Origin: Streptomyces formicae
GTDB lineage: Bacteria > Actinomycetota > Actinomycetes > Streptomycetales > Streptomycetaceae
Direction: 5' to 3'
NCBI RefSeq assembly: GCF_002556545.1
Contig: NZ_CP022685.1
Location: 2,170,001 to 2,234,000 of the forward strand
Length of the DNA: 64,000 bases
In this document: one piece after another, positions 53,857 to 62,888 of the stretch
How the letters are laid out: each line of letters starts with the position of its first letter
How positions within the stretch are numbered: position 1 is the stretch's first letter
Position numbers and translations under genes: made by a program
Notes under the pieces: model-generated
Database searches by the model: none
What the model was told of the DNA's origin: nothing
Seen by the model: the letters and a program-made list of their open reading frames with translations, nothing else

Positions 53857-53953
53857 GGGTGAAACCTAACCGGAGGCACGCCGCACGGGCGAACCGGTCT
53901 CAGGGTCCGGGCCACCCCGCGCCGGGAGCGCCGAGAGCGCCGACAGCGGGCGG

Positions 53954-54517
53954 TCAAGCATCCGGCGCCGCGCCCGGCTCCGGCCTCAACAGCCGCGCGA
54001 ACGTCTCCCGCGCGTACACCTCGTCGTACTCGCCGCCCGTGATCAGCACCTGCAGACAGATCCCGTCCATCAGGGCGACGAGGCCGCGCGCGGTGGCCGG
54101 GTCGGTGCGCCGCCCCAGCAACTCGGCGAGCCCCGCGCACCATTCGGCGGCCACCGGGCGCAGCGCGGGCCTGCGCAGGGCGGCGAGGTAGAGCTCGTAC
54201 TCCAGCTCGATCCCGGCCCGCTCCCCCGCGAACCACTCGCCGAGCAGCCGGGCGAGCTCGCCCGCGACGTCGGCCCGCGGGTCCGCGAACGCGCCGCCCG
54301 CTGCCACCACCTTCGCGAAGCCCTCGTTGGACTGTCGCAGCGCGGCGACCAGCAGTTCGTCGAGGGTCGTGAAGTGGTACGTCGTGGAGCCGAGCGGCAC
54401 GTCCGCCTCCGCGGCGACCGAACGGTGGCTGAGCCCGCCGATGCCCTTCCGCCCGACCACCCGGATCGCGGCGTCGATGATCCGCTGGCGACGGTCGGGG
54501 TCGTAGCGACGGCCCAT
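53954..54517 (-). CDS. TetR-family regulator of an SMR efflux gene
   Basis: Protein of 187 residues. The HTH (residues 8-52) reads RRQRIIDAAIRVVGRKGIGGLSHRSVAAEADVPLGSTTYHF with the TetR turn LGSTTYHF. The C-terminal ligand domain is helical. It starts in a TGATG overlap with the stop of the SMR gene, so both are one transcript and it most likely represses it. GTGTAC repeats upstream of the SMR gene are a likely operator. Confidence 0.9.
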   Translation of the reverse strand: MGRRYDPDRRQRIIDAAIRVVGRKGIGGLSHRSVAAEADVPLGSTTYHFTTLDELLVAALRQSNEGFAKVVAAGGAFADPRADVAGELARLLGEWFAGERAGIELEYELYLAALRRPALRPVAAEWCAGLAELLGRRTDPATARGLVALMDGICLQVLITGGEYDEVYARETFARLLRPEPGAAPDA

Positions 54518-54837
54518 CAGTGCGCCCCGCCCAGATTGAGCACGACGACGCCCGCGATCACGAGCGCGATGCCCGCGACCTTGACGAGATTGGCGGCCTC
54601 CCCCAGGAAGAGCATGCCGATCGCGGCGACGGCCGCGGTGCCGATGCCCGCCCAGATCGCGTAGGCGGTGCCCACGGAGAGGGTCTTGAGGGTCTGCGCG
54701 AGCAGCGTGAAGGCGAGCAGGTACCCCGCGACCGTGATCAGCGAGGGCCACAGCCTGCTGAACCCCTCGCTGTACTTCATGGCGGTCGTCCCGGCCACCT
54801 CCGCGGCGATGGCCCCGGCCAGCAGTGCGTATCCCAT
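54517..54837 (-). CDS. Small multidrug resistance (SMR/EmrE-type) transporter
   Basis: Protein of 106 residues with four membrane helices. The essential membrane Glu is residue 13 (AGAIAAEVAGTTAMKYSEGF), matching Glu14 of EmrE. Helix 3 keeps AYAIWAGIGTA. It works as a dimer and exports cationic drugs or guanidinium-like compounds with protons. TGT-AC rich operator sequence lies upstream and the TetR gene follows with a one-base overlap. Confidence 0.92.
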   Translation of the reverse strand: MGYALLAGAIAAEVAGTTAMKYSEGFSRLWPSLITVAGYLLAFTLLAQTLKTLSVGTAYAIWAGIGTAAVAAIGMLFLGEAANLVKVAGIALVIAGVVVLNLGGAH

Positions 54838-54845
54838 GCGTACGA

Positions 54846-54873
54846 GTGTACATATCGATGTGTACGGGTGTAC
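54846..54873. promoter_or_regulatory. Candidate TetR operator (three GTGTAC repeats)
   Basis: GTGTAC occurs at 54846, 54860 and 54868, with an ATATCGAT core between the first two, directly before the SMR start codon. Outer GCGTAC and GTACGC give an imperfect dyad over 54838-54875. Confidence 0.45.
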
Positions 54874-54980
54874 GCAAACGCGGGATCCCGCACCGGTCGA
54901 ACCGGTTGGACCGGCTAAGGTGACGCGATCACTGTGGGGGGCCACAGGGCGTACGACGCGAACCATGGAGCGCAAGAGCG

Positions 54981-56081
54981 ATGTCGGACACATCGGGGCG
55001 GGGACCGCAGCCAGGACCGCAGAGCTGGAACCCGAACCCGCCGGGCCGGCACCCGCACCCTCACGGCTGGCAGCCGAACCCCTGGGGCCCACCGCCCCCG
55101 CCACCCCCGAAACCGGGCGTCATACCCCTGGCACCCCTGGGCGTCGACCACGTCCTGGGCGGCGCGTTCGCCACGATGCGGCGCTACGCCAAGCCGCTCT
55201 TCGGCACCGCCGCCGCGGCGTACGGCCTGCTCGCCGCGGTCATGACGGGCGCGCTCCTGCTCGCGTACGCCGCCACCCGCGACGACTTCCGGGCCATGTA
55301 CGAGCCGGGCGCCACCTTCTCCTGGGAGCACGGACGACCGCTGCTCATGGCGTTCGGAGCGGTCTGGGCGACGGGCCTGCTCGCGAGCCTGGCCATCAAC
55401 TCCTTCATCCAGGCCGCCTGCGCCGCGACCCTGCACGAGGCGGTGCTCGGCCGCCCCACGACGTTCCGCGCGGTGTGGCACAAGGCGTGGTCGCGCACGC
55501 CGTCGGTGACGGCCGTGACGCTGCTGCTCGCCCTGGTCCTGCTGCTGCCCCTCGCGACGTTCGCGCTGCTCCTCGTCTCCTTCTTCGTCACGGTCATGAC
55601 GGACTCGACCGCCCCCTTCGGCCTGGTCTTCCTCCTCTTCCTCCTCACGCTCCCGCTGGCGGCCTGGCTCTACGTCCTGTTCGCCTTCGCCCCGGCGGCG
55701 GCGGTCCTGGAATCGGCGGGCCCCCTGACGGCACTGCGCCGCTCCGCACGCCTCGTACGCGGCGCCTGGTGGCGCACGTTCGGCATCTCGCTGCTCGCCG
55801 GAGTCATCGTGGTGATCGTCTCCCTGGCATTTCGGCTCCCCCTCCAGTTCGCCGCACCGGAGCCCCCCGCGGTGACCCCGGACACGGACACCTCAGAACT
55901 CCTCTTCGACCAACTCCGCTCCCAGTTCGGCCTGTACGCCCTGCTCGGCCTGCTCGGCACCCTGCTCACCCAACTCCTCGCCACGGTCTTCCTGCCCCTG
56001 GTGACGGCCCTGCTCTACATCGACCGCCGCATCCGCGGGGAGGGGCTGGCGCACACACTGACCGAGGCGTCCCGGTCCTGA
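54981..56081 (+). CDS. Multi-pass membrane protein with Pro-rich N-terminus
   Basis: Protein of 366 residues. The first 50 residues are Pro/His-rich and cytosolic (PPPPPPPKPGVIPLAPLG). Six membrane segments follow, with conserved-looking VDHVLGGAFATMRRYAKPLFG and SIRRSARLVRGAWWRTFG-like loops. This is the 'glycerophosphoryl diester phosphodiesterase membrane domain'-like layout seen in Streptomyces membrane proteins, without a phosphodiesterase. Function unknown. The terminator starts in its stop codon. Confidence 0.75.
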   Translation: MSDTSGRGPQPGPQSWNPNPPGRHPHPHGWQPNPWGPPPPPPPKPGVIPLAPLGVDHVLGGAFATMRRYAKPLFGTAAAAYGLLAAVMTGALLLAYAATRDDFRAMYEPGATFSWEHGRPLLMAFGAVWATGLLASLAINSFIQAACAATLHEAVLGRPTTFRAVWHKAWSRTPSVTAVTLLLALVLLLPLATFALLLVSFFVTVMTDSTAPFGLVFLLFLLTLPLAAWLYVLFAFAPAAAVLESAGPLTALRRSARLVRGAWWRTFGISLLAGVIVVIVSLAFRLPLQFAAPEPPAVTPDTDTSELLFDQLRSQFGLYALLGLLGTLLTQLLATVFLPLVTALLYIDRRIRGEGLAHTLTEASRS

Positions 56082-56128
56082 ACACGCGGAAGCCCCCCGG
56101 ACCATGTCCGGGGGGCTTCCGCGTGTTC
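56080..56128. terminator. Perfect 23-bp hairpin between convergent genes
   Basis: Arms of 23 bases (56080-56102 and 56106-56128) pair without mismatch around a 3-base CAT. It begins inside the stop codon of the membrane protein gene and ends 9 bases from the last gene of the suf operon, so it can terminate both. Confidence 0.88.
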
Positions 56129-56136
56129 AGGGGGAC

Positions 56137-56475
56137 TCAGACGTTGAACCCGAGCGCCCGCAGCTGCTCGCGCCCATCGTCCGTGATCTTGTCCGGGCCC
56201 CACGGCGGCATCCAGACCCAGTTGATCCGGAGCTCGTTGACGATGCCGTCCGTGGCGGACTTCGCCTGGTCCTCGATGACGTCCGTCAGCGGGCAGGCCG
56301 CCGACGTCAGCGTCATGTCGATCGTGGCGATGTTCGCGTCGTCGACGTGGACGCCGTAGATCAGGCCGAGGTTGACGACGTCGATGCCCAGCTCGGGGTC
56401 GACGACGTCGTACAGCGCCTCGCGGACCTCTTCCTCGGAAGCGGGCTTCGTGGTCAGGGTCTCGTTCTCGCTCAT
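56137..56475 (-). CDS. sufT: DUF59/SufT-like Fe-S assembly factor
   Basis: Protein of 112 residues, a single MIP18/DUF59 domain: EEEVREALYDVVDPELGIDVVNLGLIYGV, with SAACPLTDVIEDQ carrying the conserved Cys. It lies at the end of the suf operon, starting in an ATGA overlap with sufU. Such proteins help deliver iron-sulfur clusters to target proteins. Confidence 0.9.
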   Translation of the reverse strand: MSENETLTTKPASEEEVREALYDVVDPELGIDVVNLGLIYGVHVDDANIATIDMTLTSAACPLTDVIEDQAKSATDGIVNELRINWVWMPPWGPDKITDDGREQLRALGFNV

Positions 56476-56951
56476 GCGGTCTTCCTCTCAGCGACGTCGT
56501 CGGCGGCGTCGGTACCGAGCGCCTGCGCCGTCGCGTCCTTCCACGCCATCCAGCTCAGCAGAGCACACTTCACGCGCGCCGGGTACTTGGAGACCCCGGC
56601 GAACGCGACGGCGTCCTCCAGGACCTCCTCCATCGCGTCGTCCGGCTCCAGCTTGCCCTTGGACTGCATCAGTTCCAGGAACACGCCCTGGATCTTCTGC
56701 GCCTCGGCGAGCTCCTTGCCGACCAGGAGGTCGTTCAGGACGGACGCGCTGGCCTGGCTGATGGAGCAGCCCTGGCCCTCGTACGACACGTCGGCGATGG
56801 TCGACCCGTCGTACTTGACGCGCAGCGTGATCTCGTCGCCGCACGTCGGGTTGACGTGGTGCACCTCGGCGTCGCCATCGCGCAGACCACGCCCGTGCGG
56901 GTGCTTGTAGTGGTCCAGGATGACTTCCTGGTACATCGAATCCAGCTTCAC
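56472..56951 (-). CDS. sufU: Fe-S assembly sulfurtransferase SufU
   Basis: Protein of 159 residues. Zinc ligands and sulfur acceptor are Cys37 (NPTCGDEI), Asp39, Cys62 (GQGCSISQASAS) and Cys129 (RVKCALLSW). It takes persulfide sulfur from SufS and passes it to SufBCD. The GTG start (VKLDSMYQEVILDHY) is used because this N-terminus is typical of the family and GAGGGG lies upstream; an ATG five codons later is possible. Confidence 0.93.
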   Translation of the reverse strand: MKLDSMYQEVILDHYKHPHGRGLRDGDAEVHHVNPTCGDEITLRVKYDGSTIADVSYEGQGCSISQASASVLNDLLVGKELAEAQKIQGVFLELMQSKGKLEPDDAMEEVLEDAVAFAGVSKYPARVKCALLSWMAWKDATAQALGTDAADDVAERKTA

Positions 56952-56967
56952 GTTCCCAGCCAGCCCC

Positions 56968-58224
56968 TCAGCCGAAGAAGTTCCGTACGTGCTCCAGGCC
57001 GTCGACGAGAGCGTCGATCTCGCCGGGCGTGGAGTACAGATAGAACGACGCTCGCGTGGTCGCAGGAATTCCGTAACGGAGGCAGACGGGCCGTGCGCAG
57101 TGGTGACCCACGCGGACCGCGATGCCTTCCTCGTCCAGGACCTGGCCCACGTCGTGCGGGTGGATGTCGCCGAGCGTGAAGGAGATCGCGGCGCCGCGGT
57201 CCTCGGCCGAGGAGGGGCCGATGATCTTGAGGTCGGGGACCTCAAGGAGCCGCTTGACCGCGTACTCGGTGATCGCGTGCTCATGCGCGGCGATCTTGTC
57301 CATGCCGATCGCGGACAGGTAGTCCACGGCCGCGCCCAGGCCGACGGCCTGGGAGACCGGGGGCGTGCCCGCCTCGAACTTGTGCGGTGCGGGAGCGTAC
57401 GTCGAGGAGTGCATCGACACCGTCTCGATCATCTCGCCGCCGCCGAGGAACGGGGGCAGGTCCTCCAGGAGTTCCTGCCGTCCCCACAGCACGCCGATGC
57501 CCGTCGGGCCGCACATCTTGTGGCCGGTGAAGGCCACGAAGTCGGCCTGCAGCGCCTGCACGTCGAGCGGCATGTGCGGGGCGGCCTGCGAGGCGTCGAT
57601 CAGGACGAGCGCGCCGACCTCCTGGGCGCGGCGCACGATGGCCTCGACCGGGTTGTGCGTGCCCAGGATGTTGGAGACGAGCACGAAGGAGACGATCTTC
57701 GTCTTCTCCGTGATGATCTCGTCGATGTTGGAGAGGTCGAGCCGACCGTCGTCGGTCAGGCCGAACCACTTCAGCTTCGCGCCGGTGCGCTGCGAGAGCA
57801 GCTGCCACGGAACGATGTTGGAGTGGTGCTCCATCTCCGTGATGACGATCTCGGTCTCGTGGTCCACGCGGTAGGGCTCATCGGCCCAACCGAGCATGTT
57901 GGCCACGAGGTTGAGCGACTCGGAGGCGTTCTTCGTGAAGATCACCTCGTCGCGGCTGGGCGCGTTGATGAACTCCGCGACCTTGTCACGGGCGCCCTCG
58001 TACAGCGCCGTGGCCTCCTCGGCGAGGACGTGCACGCCGCGGTGAACGTTGGCGTTGTGCTGCTCGTAGTACTCGTTCAGTACGTCGAGGACCTGGCGGG
58101 GCGTCTGGGAGGTCGCCGCGTTGTCCAGGTACACGAGCTTCTTGCCGTCGTGGATCTGGCGATCCAGGATCGGGAAGTCCTTGCGGATCGCCTCGGTGTC
58201 GAGGAGGCCCGGCAGCTGTGTCAC
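56968..58224 (-). CDS. sufS: Cysteine desulfurase SufS
   Basis: Protein of 418 residues, class V PLP enzyme. Schiff-base Lys236 is in AFTGHKMCGPTG, the persulfide Cys376 in RVGHHCARPVC, and N-terminal DNAATSQTP is typical. It releases sulfur from cysteine for cluster assembly. The start overlaps the sufC stop (ATGA), and sufU follows 16 bases later. Confidence 0.95.
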   Translation of the reverse strand: MTQLPGLLDTEAIRKDFPILDRQIHDGKKLVYLDNAATSQTPRQVLDVLNEYYEQHNANVHRGVHVLAEEATALYEGARDKVAEFINAPSRDEVIFTKNASESLNLVANMLGWADEPYRVDHETEIVITEMEHHSNIVPWQLLSQRTGAKLKWFGLTDDGRLDLSNIDEIITEKTKIVSFVLVSNILGTHNPVEAIVRRAQEVGALVLIDASQAAPHMPLDVQALQADFVAFTGHKMCGPTGIGVLWGRQELLEDLPPFLGGGEMIETVSMHSSTYAPAPHKFEAGTPPVSQAVGLGAAVDYLSAIGMDKIAAHEHAITEYAVKRLLEVPDLKIIGPSSAEDRGAAISFTLGDIHPHDVGQVLDEEGIAVRVGHHCARPVCLRYGIPATTRASFYLYSTPGEIDALVDGLEHVRNFFG

Positions 58225-58985
58225 GAAGATGCGCCGCCCTTCGTGTAGGCCTCGTAGCCCTCGGCCTCGAGCTTGTCGGCGAGCTCGGCGCCGCCGGACT
58301 CGGCGATGCGGCCGTTGGCGAAGACGTGGACGAAGTCGGGCTTGATGTAGCGCAGGATGCGCGTGTAGTGCGTGATGAGGAGGGTGCCGACCTCGCCCGT
58401 CTCACGGACGCGGTTGACGCCGTCCGAGACCTGGCGCAGGGCGTCGACGTCCAGACCGGAGTCCGTCTCGTCGAGGATCGCGATCTTCGGCTTGAGGAGC
58501 TCCATCTGGAGGATCTCGTGGCGCTTCTTCTCACCGCCGGAGAAGCCCTCGTTCACGTTGCGCTCGGCGAAGGCCGGGTCCATCTGGAGCTGCTCCATCG
58601 CACCCTTGACCTCCTTCACCCAGGTACGCAGCTTGGGCGCCTCGCCGCGGATCGCGGTGGCGGAGGTGCGCAGGAAGTTGGAGACGGACACACCCGGGAC
58701 CTCGACCGGGTACTGCATCGCCAGGAACATGCCCGCGCGGGCACGCTCGTCGACGGACATCTCCAGGACGTCCTCGCCGTCGAGGGTGACGGTGCCCTTC
58801 GTGATCGTGTACTTGGGGTGACCCGCGATGGAGTAGGCGAGCGTCGACTTGCCGGAGCCGTTCGGGCCCATGATGGCGTGCGTCTCGCCCTGCTTCACGG
58901 TCAGGTCGACGCCCTTGAGGATCTCCTTCGTGGCGTTGTCGGCCTCGACGGTGACGTGCAGGTCCTTGATTTCAAGCGTTGCCAT
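58221..58985 (-). CDS. sufC: Fe-S assembly ATPase SufC
   Basis: Protein of 254 residues, ABC-type ATPase. Walker A is GPNGSGKST (residues 40-48), the signature FSGGEKKRHE at about 148-157, Walker B IAILDETDSGLD and the switch His in LLITHYTR. It forms the SufBCD scaffold with the products of sufB and sufD. It starts 7 bases after the Rieske gene. Confidence 0.95.
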   Translation of the reverse strand: MATLEIKDLHVTVEADNATKEILKGVDLTVKQGETHAIMGPNGSGKSTLAYSIAGHPKYTITKGTVTLDGEDVLEMSVDERARAGMFLAMQYPVEVPGVSVSNFLRTSATAIRGEAPKLRTWVKEVKGAMEQLQMDPAFAERNVNEGFSGGEKKRHEILQMELLKPKIAILDETDSGLDVDALRQVSDGVNRVRETGEVGTLLITHYTRILRYIKPDFVHVFANGRIAESGGAELADKLEAEGYEAYTKGGASS

Positions 58986-58992
58986 GGGTGCC

Positions 58993-59310
58993 TCAGGACT
59001 CCTGGGAAAGGGAGACGAGCACGTCGTCCCCTTCGATCTTTACGGGGTATACGGGGACGGGGCGCGTCGCGGGAAGGCCGGACGGCTTGCCGGTGCGGAG
59101 GTCGAAGCTGGAGCCGTGCAGCCAGCACTCGATCTGACAGTCCTCCACCTCGCCCTCGGAGAGGGAGACGTTCGCGTGCGAGCAGATGTCGTAGATCGCG
59201 TACACCTCGCCCTCGGTGTGGACGACCGAGACCGGCGTGCCGTCGAGTTCCACCCGCTTCGGGGTGTCCTCCGACAGCTCGCTCAGGCCACAGGCGCGTA
59301 CGAAGGTCAT
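58993..59310 (-). CDS. Rieske-type ferredoxin of the suf operon
   Basis: Protein of 105 residues with a Rieske [2Fe-2S] site: Cys43-x-His45 (CSHA) and Cys62-x2-His65 (CWLHG). It sits between sufD and sufC in an ATGA overlap with sufD, as in most actinobacterial suf operons. It may supply electrons for cluster building; its exact role is unknown. Confidence 0.92.
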   Translation of the reverse strand: MTFVRACGLSELSEDTPKRVELDGTPVSVVHTEGEVYAIYDICSHANVSLSEGEVEDCQIECWLHGSSFDLRTGKPSGLPATRPVPVYPVKIEGDDVLVSLSQES

Positions 59311-60488
59311 GCGACCGTCGCCTCCAGCTCCTCTTCGATCTTCGCGATGAGGCGCTCCTCGACGTCGGGCAGGCCGATCTGCTGGACCAGCTCGGCGAAG
59401 AAGCCGCGGACGACCAGGCGGCGCGCCTCGTCCTCCGGGATGCCGCGGGACTGCAGGTAGAAGAGCTGCTCGTCGTCGAAGCGGCCGGTCGCCGAGGCGT
59501 GGCCCGCGCCGACGATCTCGCCGGTCTCGATCTCGAGGTTCGGCACCGAGTCGACCCGGGCGCCGTCGGTCAGAACCAGGTTGCGGTTCATCTCGTAGGT
59601 GTCCGTGCCCTCGGCCGCGGCCTCGATGAGGACGTCGCCGATCCACACCGCGTGGGCGTTGTCGCCCTGGAGCGCGCCCTTGTAGACGACGTTCGACTTG
59701 CAGTGCGGGGTGTTGTGGTCGACCAGGAGGCGGTGCTCCTGGTGCTGGCCCGCGTCGGTGATGTAGAGGCCGAAGAGCTCGGCCTCGCCGCCGGTGCCCG
59801 CGTAGTTGACGCGCGGGTGCAGGCGGACCAGGTCGCCGCCGAAGGTGACGACCACGGACTTGAAGGAGGCGTCGCGGCCGATCAGCGCGTTGTGCTGGGC
59901 GATGTGCACCGCCGTGTCGTCCCAGTCCTGGACGGAGACGACGGTGAGCTTGGCGCCGTCGCCGACGACGAAGTCGACGTTGGCGGCGAGCACGGCGTCA
60001 CCGGTGTGGTCGATGACGACCAGGGCCTCGGCGAACGCGCCGAGCTCGACCACCTGGTGCGCGAAGGCGGTGCCGCCCTCGCCGTGCACGGTGATCCGGA
60101 TCGGCTCGGTGAGGACCGTCTCCTTGGGGACGGACACGACCGAGGCCTTCTCGAAGGACGAGTACGCCTGCGCCGCGACACGGTCGACGGGCTTGCCCGC
60201 CTTGCCCACGCGCGCGTCGTCCCGGCCGACGGTCTCCTGGGTGACGCCCTCGGGGGCGCTCACCTCGACGCGGATGCCGCCGTCGGCCACCGCGGTGCCG
60301 TCGTGCAGACCGCGCAGGCGCTCCAGCGGCGTGAACCGCCACTCCTCCTCGCGGCCGTGCGGCACGGGGAAGTCCGCCACGTCGTAGGACGGGGGCGCGC
60401 TCATGCGGGTCGCGACGGTGGACTCGGCGGCCACCGCGATCGATCCTGCGGTCGTCGAACCGACCGGGATGTTCTGAGCCTCAGCCAT
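59307..60488 (-). CDS. sufD: Fe-S cluster assembly protein SufD
   Basis: Protein of 393 residues with the SufBD beta-helix core (ALVVIDHTGDAVLAANVDFVVGDGAKLTVVSVQDWDD, RLHPRVNYAGTGGEAELFGLY). The C-terminal helical part has AGHASATGRFDDEQLFYLQSRGIPEDEARRLVV. It pairs with SufB and SufC as the scaffold. It lies 86 bases after sufB. Confidence 0.93.
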   Translation of the reverse strand: MAEAQNIPVGSTTAGSIAVAAESTVATRMSAPPSYDVADFPVPHGREEEWRFTPLERLRGLHDGTAVADGGIRVEVSAPEGVTQETVGRDDARVGKAGKPVDRVAAQAYSSFEKASVVSVPKETVLTEPIRITVHGEGGTAFAHQVVELGAFAEALVVIDHTGDAVLAANVDFVVGDGAKLTVVSVQDWDDTAVHIAQHNALIGRDASFKSVVVTFGGDLVRLHPRVNYAGTGGEAELFGLYITDAGQHQEHRLLVDHNTPHCKSNVVYKGALQGDNAHAVWIGDVLIEAAAEGTDTYEMNRNLVLTDGARVDSVPNLEIETGEIVGAGHASATGRFDDEQLFYLQSRGIPEDEARRLVVRGFFAELVQQIGLPDVEERLIAKIEEELEATVA

Positions 60489-60574
60489 GGCTGTCGTCGT
60501 GCTCTCTCTCTGCGTAAAGAAGTCAGTAGCTGCGGGGGCCCGGCCGGTCTCGGCCGGCCGGGACGCGGCCGGTG

Positions 60575-61999
60575 TTAACCGACCGAACCCTCCATCTGCA
60601 GCTCGATCAGCCGGTTCAGCTCCAGGGCGTACTCCATGGGCAGCTCCTTGGCGATCGGCTCGACGAAGCCGCGCACGATCATCGCCATGGCCTCGAACTC
60701 CGTCAGACCGCGGCTCATCAGGTAGAAGAGCTGGTCGTCGGAGACCTTGGAGACGGTGGCCTCGTGGCCCATGGAGACGTCGTCCTCGCGGACGTCGACG
60801 TAGGGGTAGGTGTCCGAGCGCGAGATCGTGTCGACGAGCAGCGCGTCGCAGAGCACGTTCGACTTGGATCCGGCGGCGCCCTCACCGATCTCGACGAGGC
60901 CGCGGTACGACGTACGACCGCCGCCGCGCGCCACCGACTTGGAGACGATGTTGGAGGACGTGTTCGGCGCCATGTGGACCATCTTGGAACCGGCGTCCTG
61001 GTGCTGGCCCTCGCCCGCGAAGGCGATGGAGAGCGTCTCGCCCTTGGCGTGCTCGCCCATGAGGTAGACGGCCGGGTACTTCATGGTGACCTTGGAACCG
61101 ATGTTGCCGTCGATCCACTCCATGGTCGCGCCCTCGTACGCCACGGCGCGCTTGGTGACCAGGTTGTAGACGTTGTTCGACCAGTTCTGGATCGTCGTGT
61201 AGCGGCAGCGGCCGCCCTTCTTCACGATGATCTCGACGACCGCGGAGTGCAGCGAGTCCGACTTGTAGATCGGCGCGGTGCAGCCCTCGACGTAGTGGAC
61301 GTAGGCGTCCTCGTCCACGATGATCAGGGTCCGCTCGAACTGGCCCATGTTCTCCGTGTTGATGCGGAAGTAGGCCTGGAGCGGGATCTCGACGTGCACG
61401 CCCTTGGGGACGTAGATGAACGAGCCGCCGGACCACACGGCGCTGTTCAGCGAGGCGAACTTGTTGTCGCCGACGGGGATGACGGTCCCGAAGTACTCCT
61501 TGAAGAGCTCCGGGTGCTCCTTCAGCGCCGTGTCGGTGTCCAGGAAGATGACGCCCTGCTCCTCCAGGTCCTCGCGGATCTGGTGGTAGACGACCTCGGA
61601 CTCGTACTGCGCGGCGACACCGGCGACGAGGCGCTGCTTCTCCGCCTCGGGGATGCCGAGCTTGTCGTACGTGTTCTTGATGTCCTCGGGCAGGTCCTCC
61701 CAGGACGCCGCCTGCTTCTCCGTGGAGCGCACGAAGTACTTGATGTTGTCGAAGTCGATGCCCGAGAGGTCCGAGCCCCAGTTGGGCATGGGCTTCTTGT
61801 CGAACAGCCGCAGGCCCTTGAGGCGGAGCTTGGTCATCCACTCCGGCTCGGACTTCTTCGCGGAGATGTCCCGGACGACGTCCTCACTGATGCCGCGCTT
61901 GGCAGAGGCACCAGCCGCGTCGGAGTCGGCCCAGCCGTATTCGTACGTGCCCAGACCCTCGAGCTCGGGGTGGGCAGTCTCCTCGATAGGGAGAGTCAT
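60575..61999 (-). CDS. sufB: Fe-S cluster assembly protein SufB
   Basis: Protein of 474 residues, the full SufB length. Typical stretches are [47 protein letters not shown] (conserved Cys), [22 protein letters not shown] and [22 protein letters not shown]. No intein is present. It is the main scaffold subunit. The start at 61999 has GGGAGGAA upstream and overlaps the sufR stop (ATGA). Confidence 0.95.
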   Translation of the reverse strand: MTLPIEETAHPELEGLGTYEYGWADSDAAGASAKRGISEDVVRDISAKKSEPEWMTKLRLKGLRLFDKKPMPNWGSDLSGIDFDNIKYFVRSTEKQAASWEDLPEDIKNTYDKLGIPEAEKQRLVAGVAAQYESEVVYHQIREDLEEQGVIFLDTDTALKEHPELFKEYFGTVIPVGDNKFASLNSAVWSGGSFIYVPKGVHVEIPLQAYFRINTENMGQFERTLIIVDEDAYVHYVEGCTAPIYKSDSLHSAVVEIIVKKGGRCRYTTIQNWSNNVYNLVTKRAVAYEGATMEWIDGNIGSKVTMKYPAVYLMGEHAKGETLSIAFAGEGQHQDAGSKMVHMAPNTSSNIVSKSVARGGGRTSYRGLVEIGEGAAGSKSNVLCDALLVDTISRSDTYPYVDVREDDVSMGHEATVSKVSDDQLFYLMSRGLTEFEAMAMIVRGFVEPIAKELPMEYALELNRLIELQMEGSVG

Positions 62000-62763
62000 G
62001 CGGGGTTCCTCCCGGCGGTGCTTGCTGATGCTGAATGGGGGTGTTGCGTGGTGCTTCGGGGGATGAACGTCGTGCAGACGCCGTCGCCGTGGGCGATCGT
62101 GGCGAGGCGCTGGACGTGGGTGCCCAGGAGCGCGGAGAACATCTCCGTCTCCGCCTCGCACAGCTGCGGGAACTGCTCGGCGACGTGGGCGACCGGGCAG
62201 TGGTGCTGGCAGAGCTGCTCGCCGACCGGTGCGCTACGCGCCGTAGCAGCGTACCCGTCGGTGGTCAATGCCTTCGCCAGAGCCTCGGTGCGCCGCTCCG
62301 CGGGTACCGCCTCGATCGCCTTCTTGTACGTCTCGGCCTGGGCGGCGATCCGCGCCTTGGCGAACGCGACGACCGCGCCCTCGCCGTGGTGCTCGGTGAT
62401 CCACCGGAGCGCGTCCGCGGCCAGCTTGTCGTACGACTGGTCGAAGGCGTCGCGCCCGCAGTCGGTCAGGGCGAACACCTTGGCGGGCCTGCCCCTGGTC
62501 CGTGCCCCGTAGACCCGCTGCTCGCGGGGCTCGACGACGTTCTCATGGGCGAGTGCGTCGAGGTGCCTGCGGACGGCGGCCTGGGTCAGGCCGAGCCGCT
62601 TGGCGAGGTCGGCCACGGTGGACGGGCCGTGATCCAGGATGGACCGCGCGACCCGGTTGCGCGTGGAGCGATCCGAGCGCGACCCAGCCGCGAGTTCCTC
62701 CTGCGGAGCCTCGCCAACGTTTTTCACAACGCCATTGTTGCGTAATTCCTCAGAGCCTGACAA
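61996..62763 (-). CDS. sufR: SufR-type Fe-S-sensing transcriptional regulator
   Basis: Protein of up to 255 residues. The winged helix (residues 33-95: [39 protein letters not shown]) is followed by a ligand domain with a Cys cluster ([22 protein letters not shown], then GDGVC near 228), which binds a [4Fe-4S] cluster in SufR proteins. It represses the suf operon when clusters are plentiful. The exact start is uncertain: TTG 62763 gives the longest frame and GTG 62727 is also possible; neither has a good ribosome site. Confidence 0.9.
   Translation of the reverse strand: MSGSEELRNNGVVKNVGEAPQEELAAGSRSDRSTRNRVARSILDHGPSTVADLAKRLGLTQAAVRRHLDALAHENVVEPREQRVYGARTRGRPAKVFALTDCGRDAFDQSYDKLAADALRWITEHHGEGAVVAFAKARIAAQAETYKKAIEAVPAERRTEALAKALTTDGYAATARSAPVGEQLCQHHCPVAHVAEQFPQLCEAETEMFSALLGTHVQRLATIAHGDGVCTTFIPRSTTQHPHSASASTAGRNPA
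62727..62740. promoter_or_regulatory. Candidate SufR site CAAC-N6-GTTG
   Basis: A perfect 4-base dyad CAAC-GCCATT-GTTG at the 5' end of sufR, overlapping its alternative GTG start. If sufR starts at that GTG the dyad lies in the promoter-proximal region, suited to autoregulation. Weak evidence on its own. Confidence 0.3.
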
Positions 62764-62798
62764 CCCGCGCCCGGATCACCGGCCGGTGCGCTGCATCA

Positions 62799-62814
62799 CT
62801 TAGGCATACCTAAG
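62799..62814. promoter_or_regulatory. Iron-box-like palindrome CTTAGG-CATA-CCTAAG
   Basis: Perfect 6-base arms around CATA. The core TTAGGCATACCTAA differs at two positions from the last 14 bases of the iron box bound by DmdR/IdeR/DtxR-type regulators (TTAGGTTAGGCTAACCTAA). It lies 36-72 bases upstream of the sufR starts and 75 bases before the AAC(3) gene. Confidence 0.5.
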
Positions 62815-62888
62815 CTGACCTGCGGAAACGATCACTGATCGATCAAACCGGTGGCGCTCACCAGGCACTTCCTGGAGACTCCCTGACC

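Noticed and set aside
60489..60574. Rho-independent terminator or riboswitch between sufB and sufD
   Set aside because: CGGCCGG-rich repeats are present but give no single stable stem, and the operon order argues for read-through. Nothing firm can be called.
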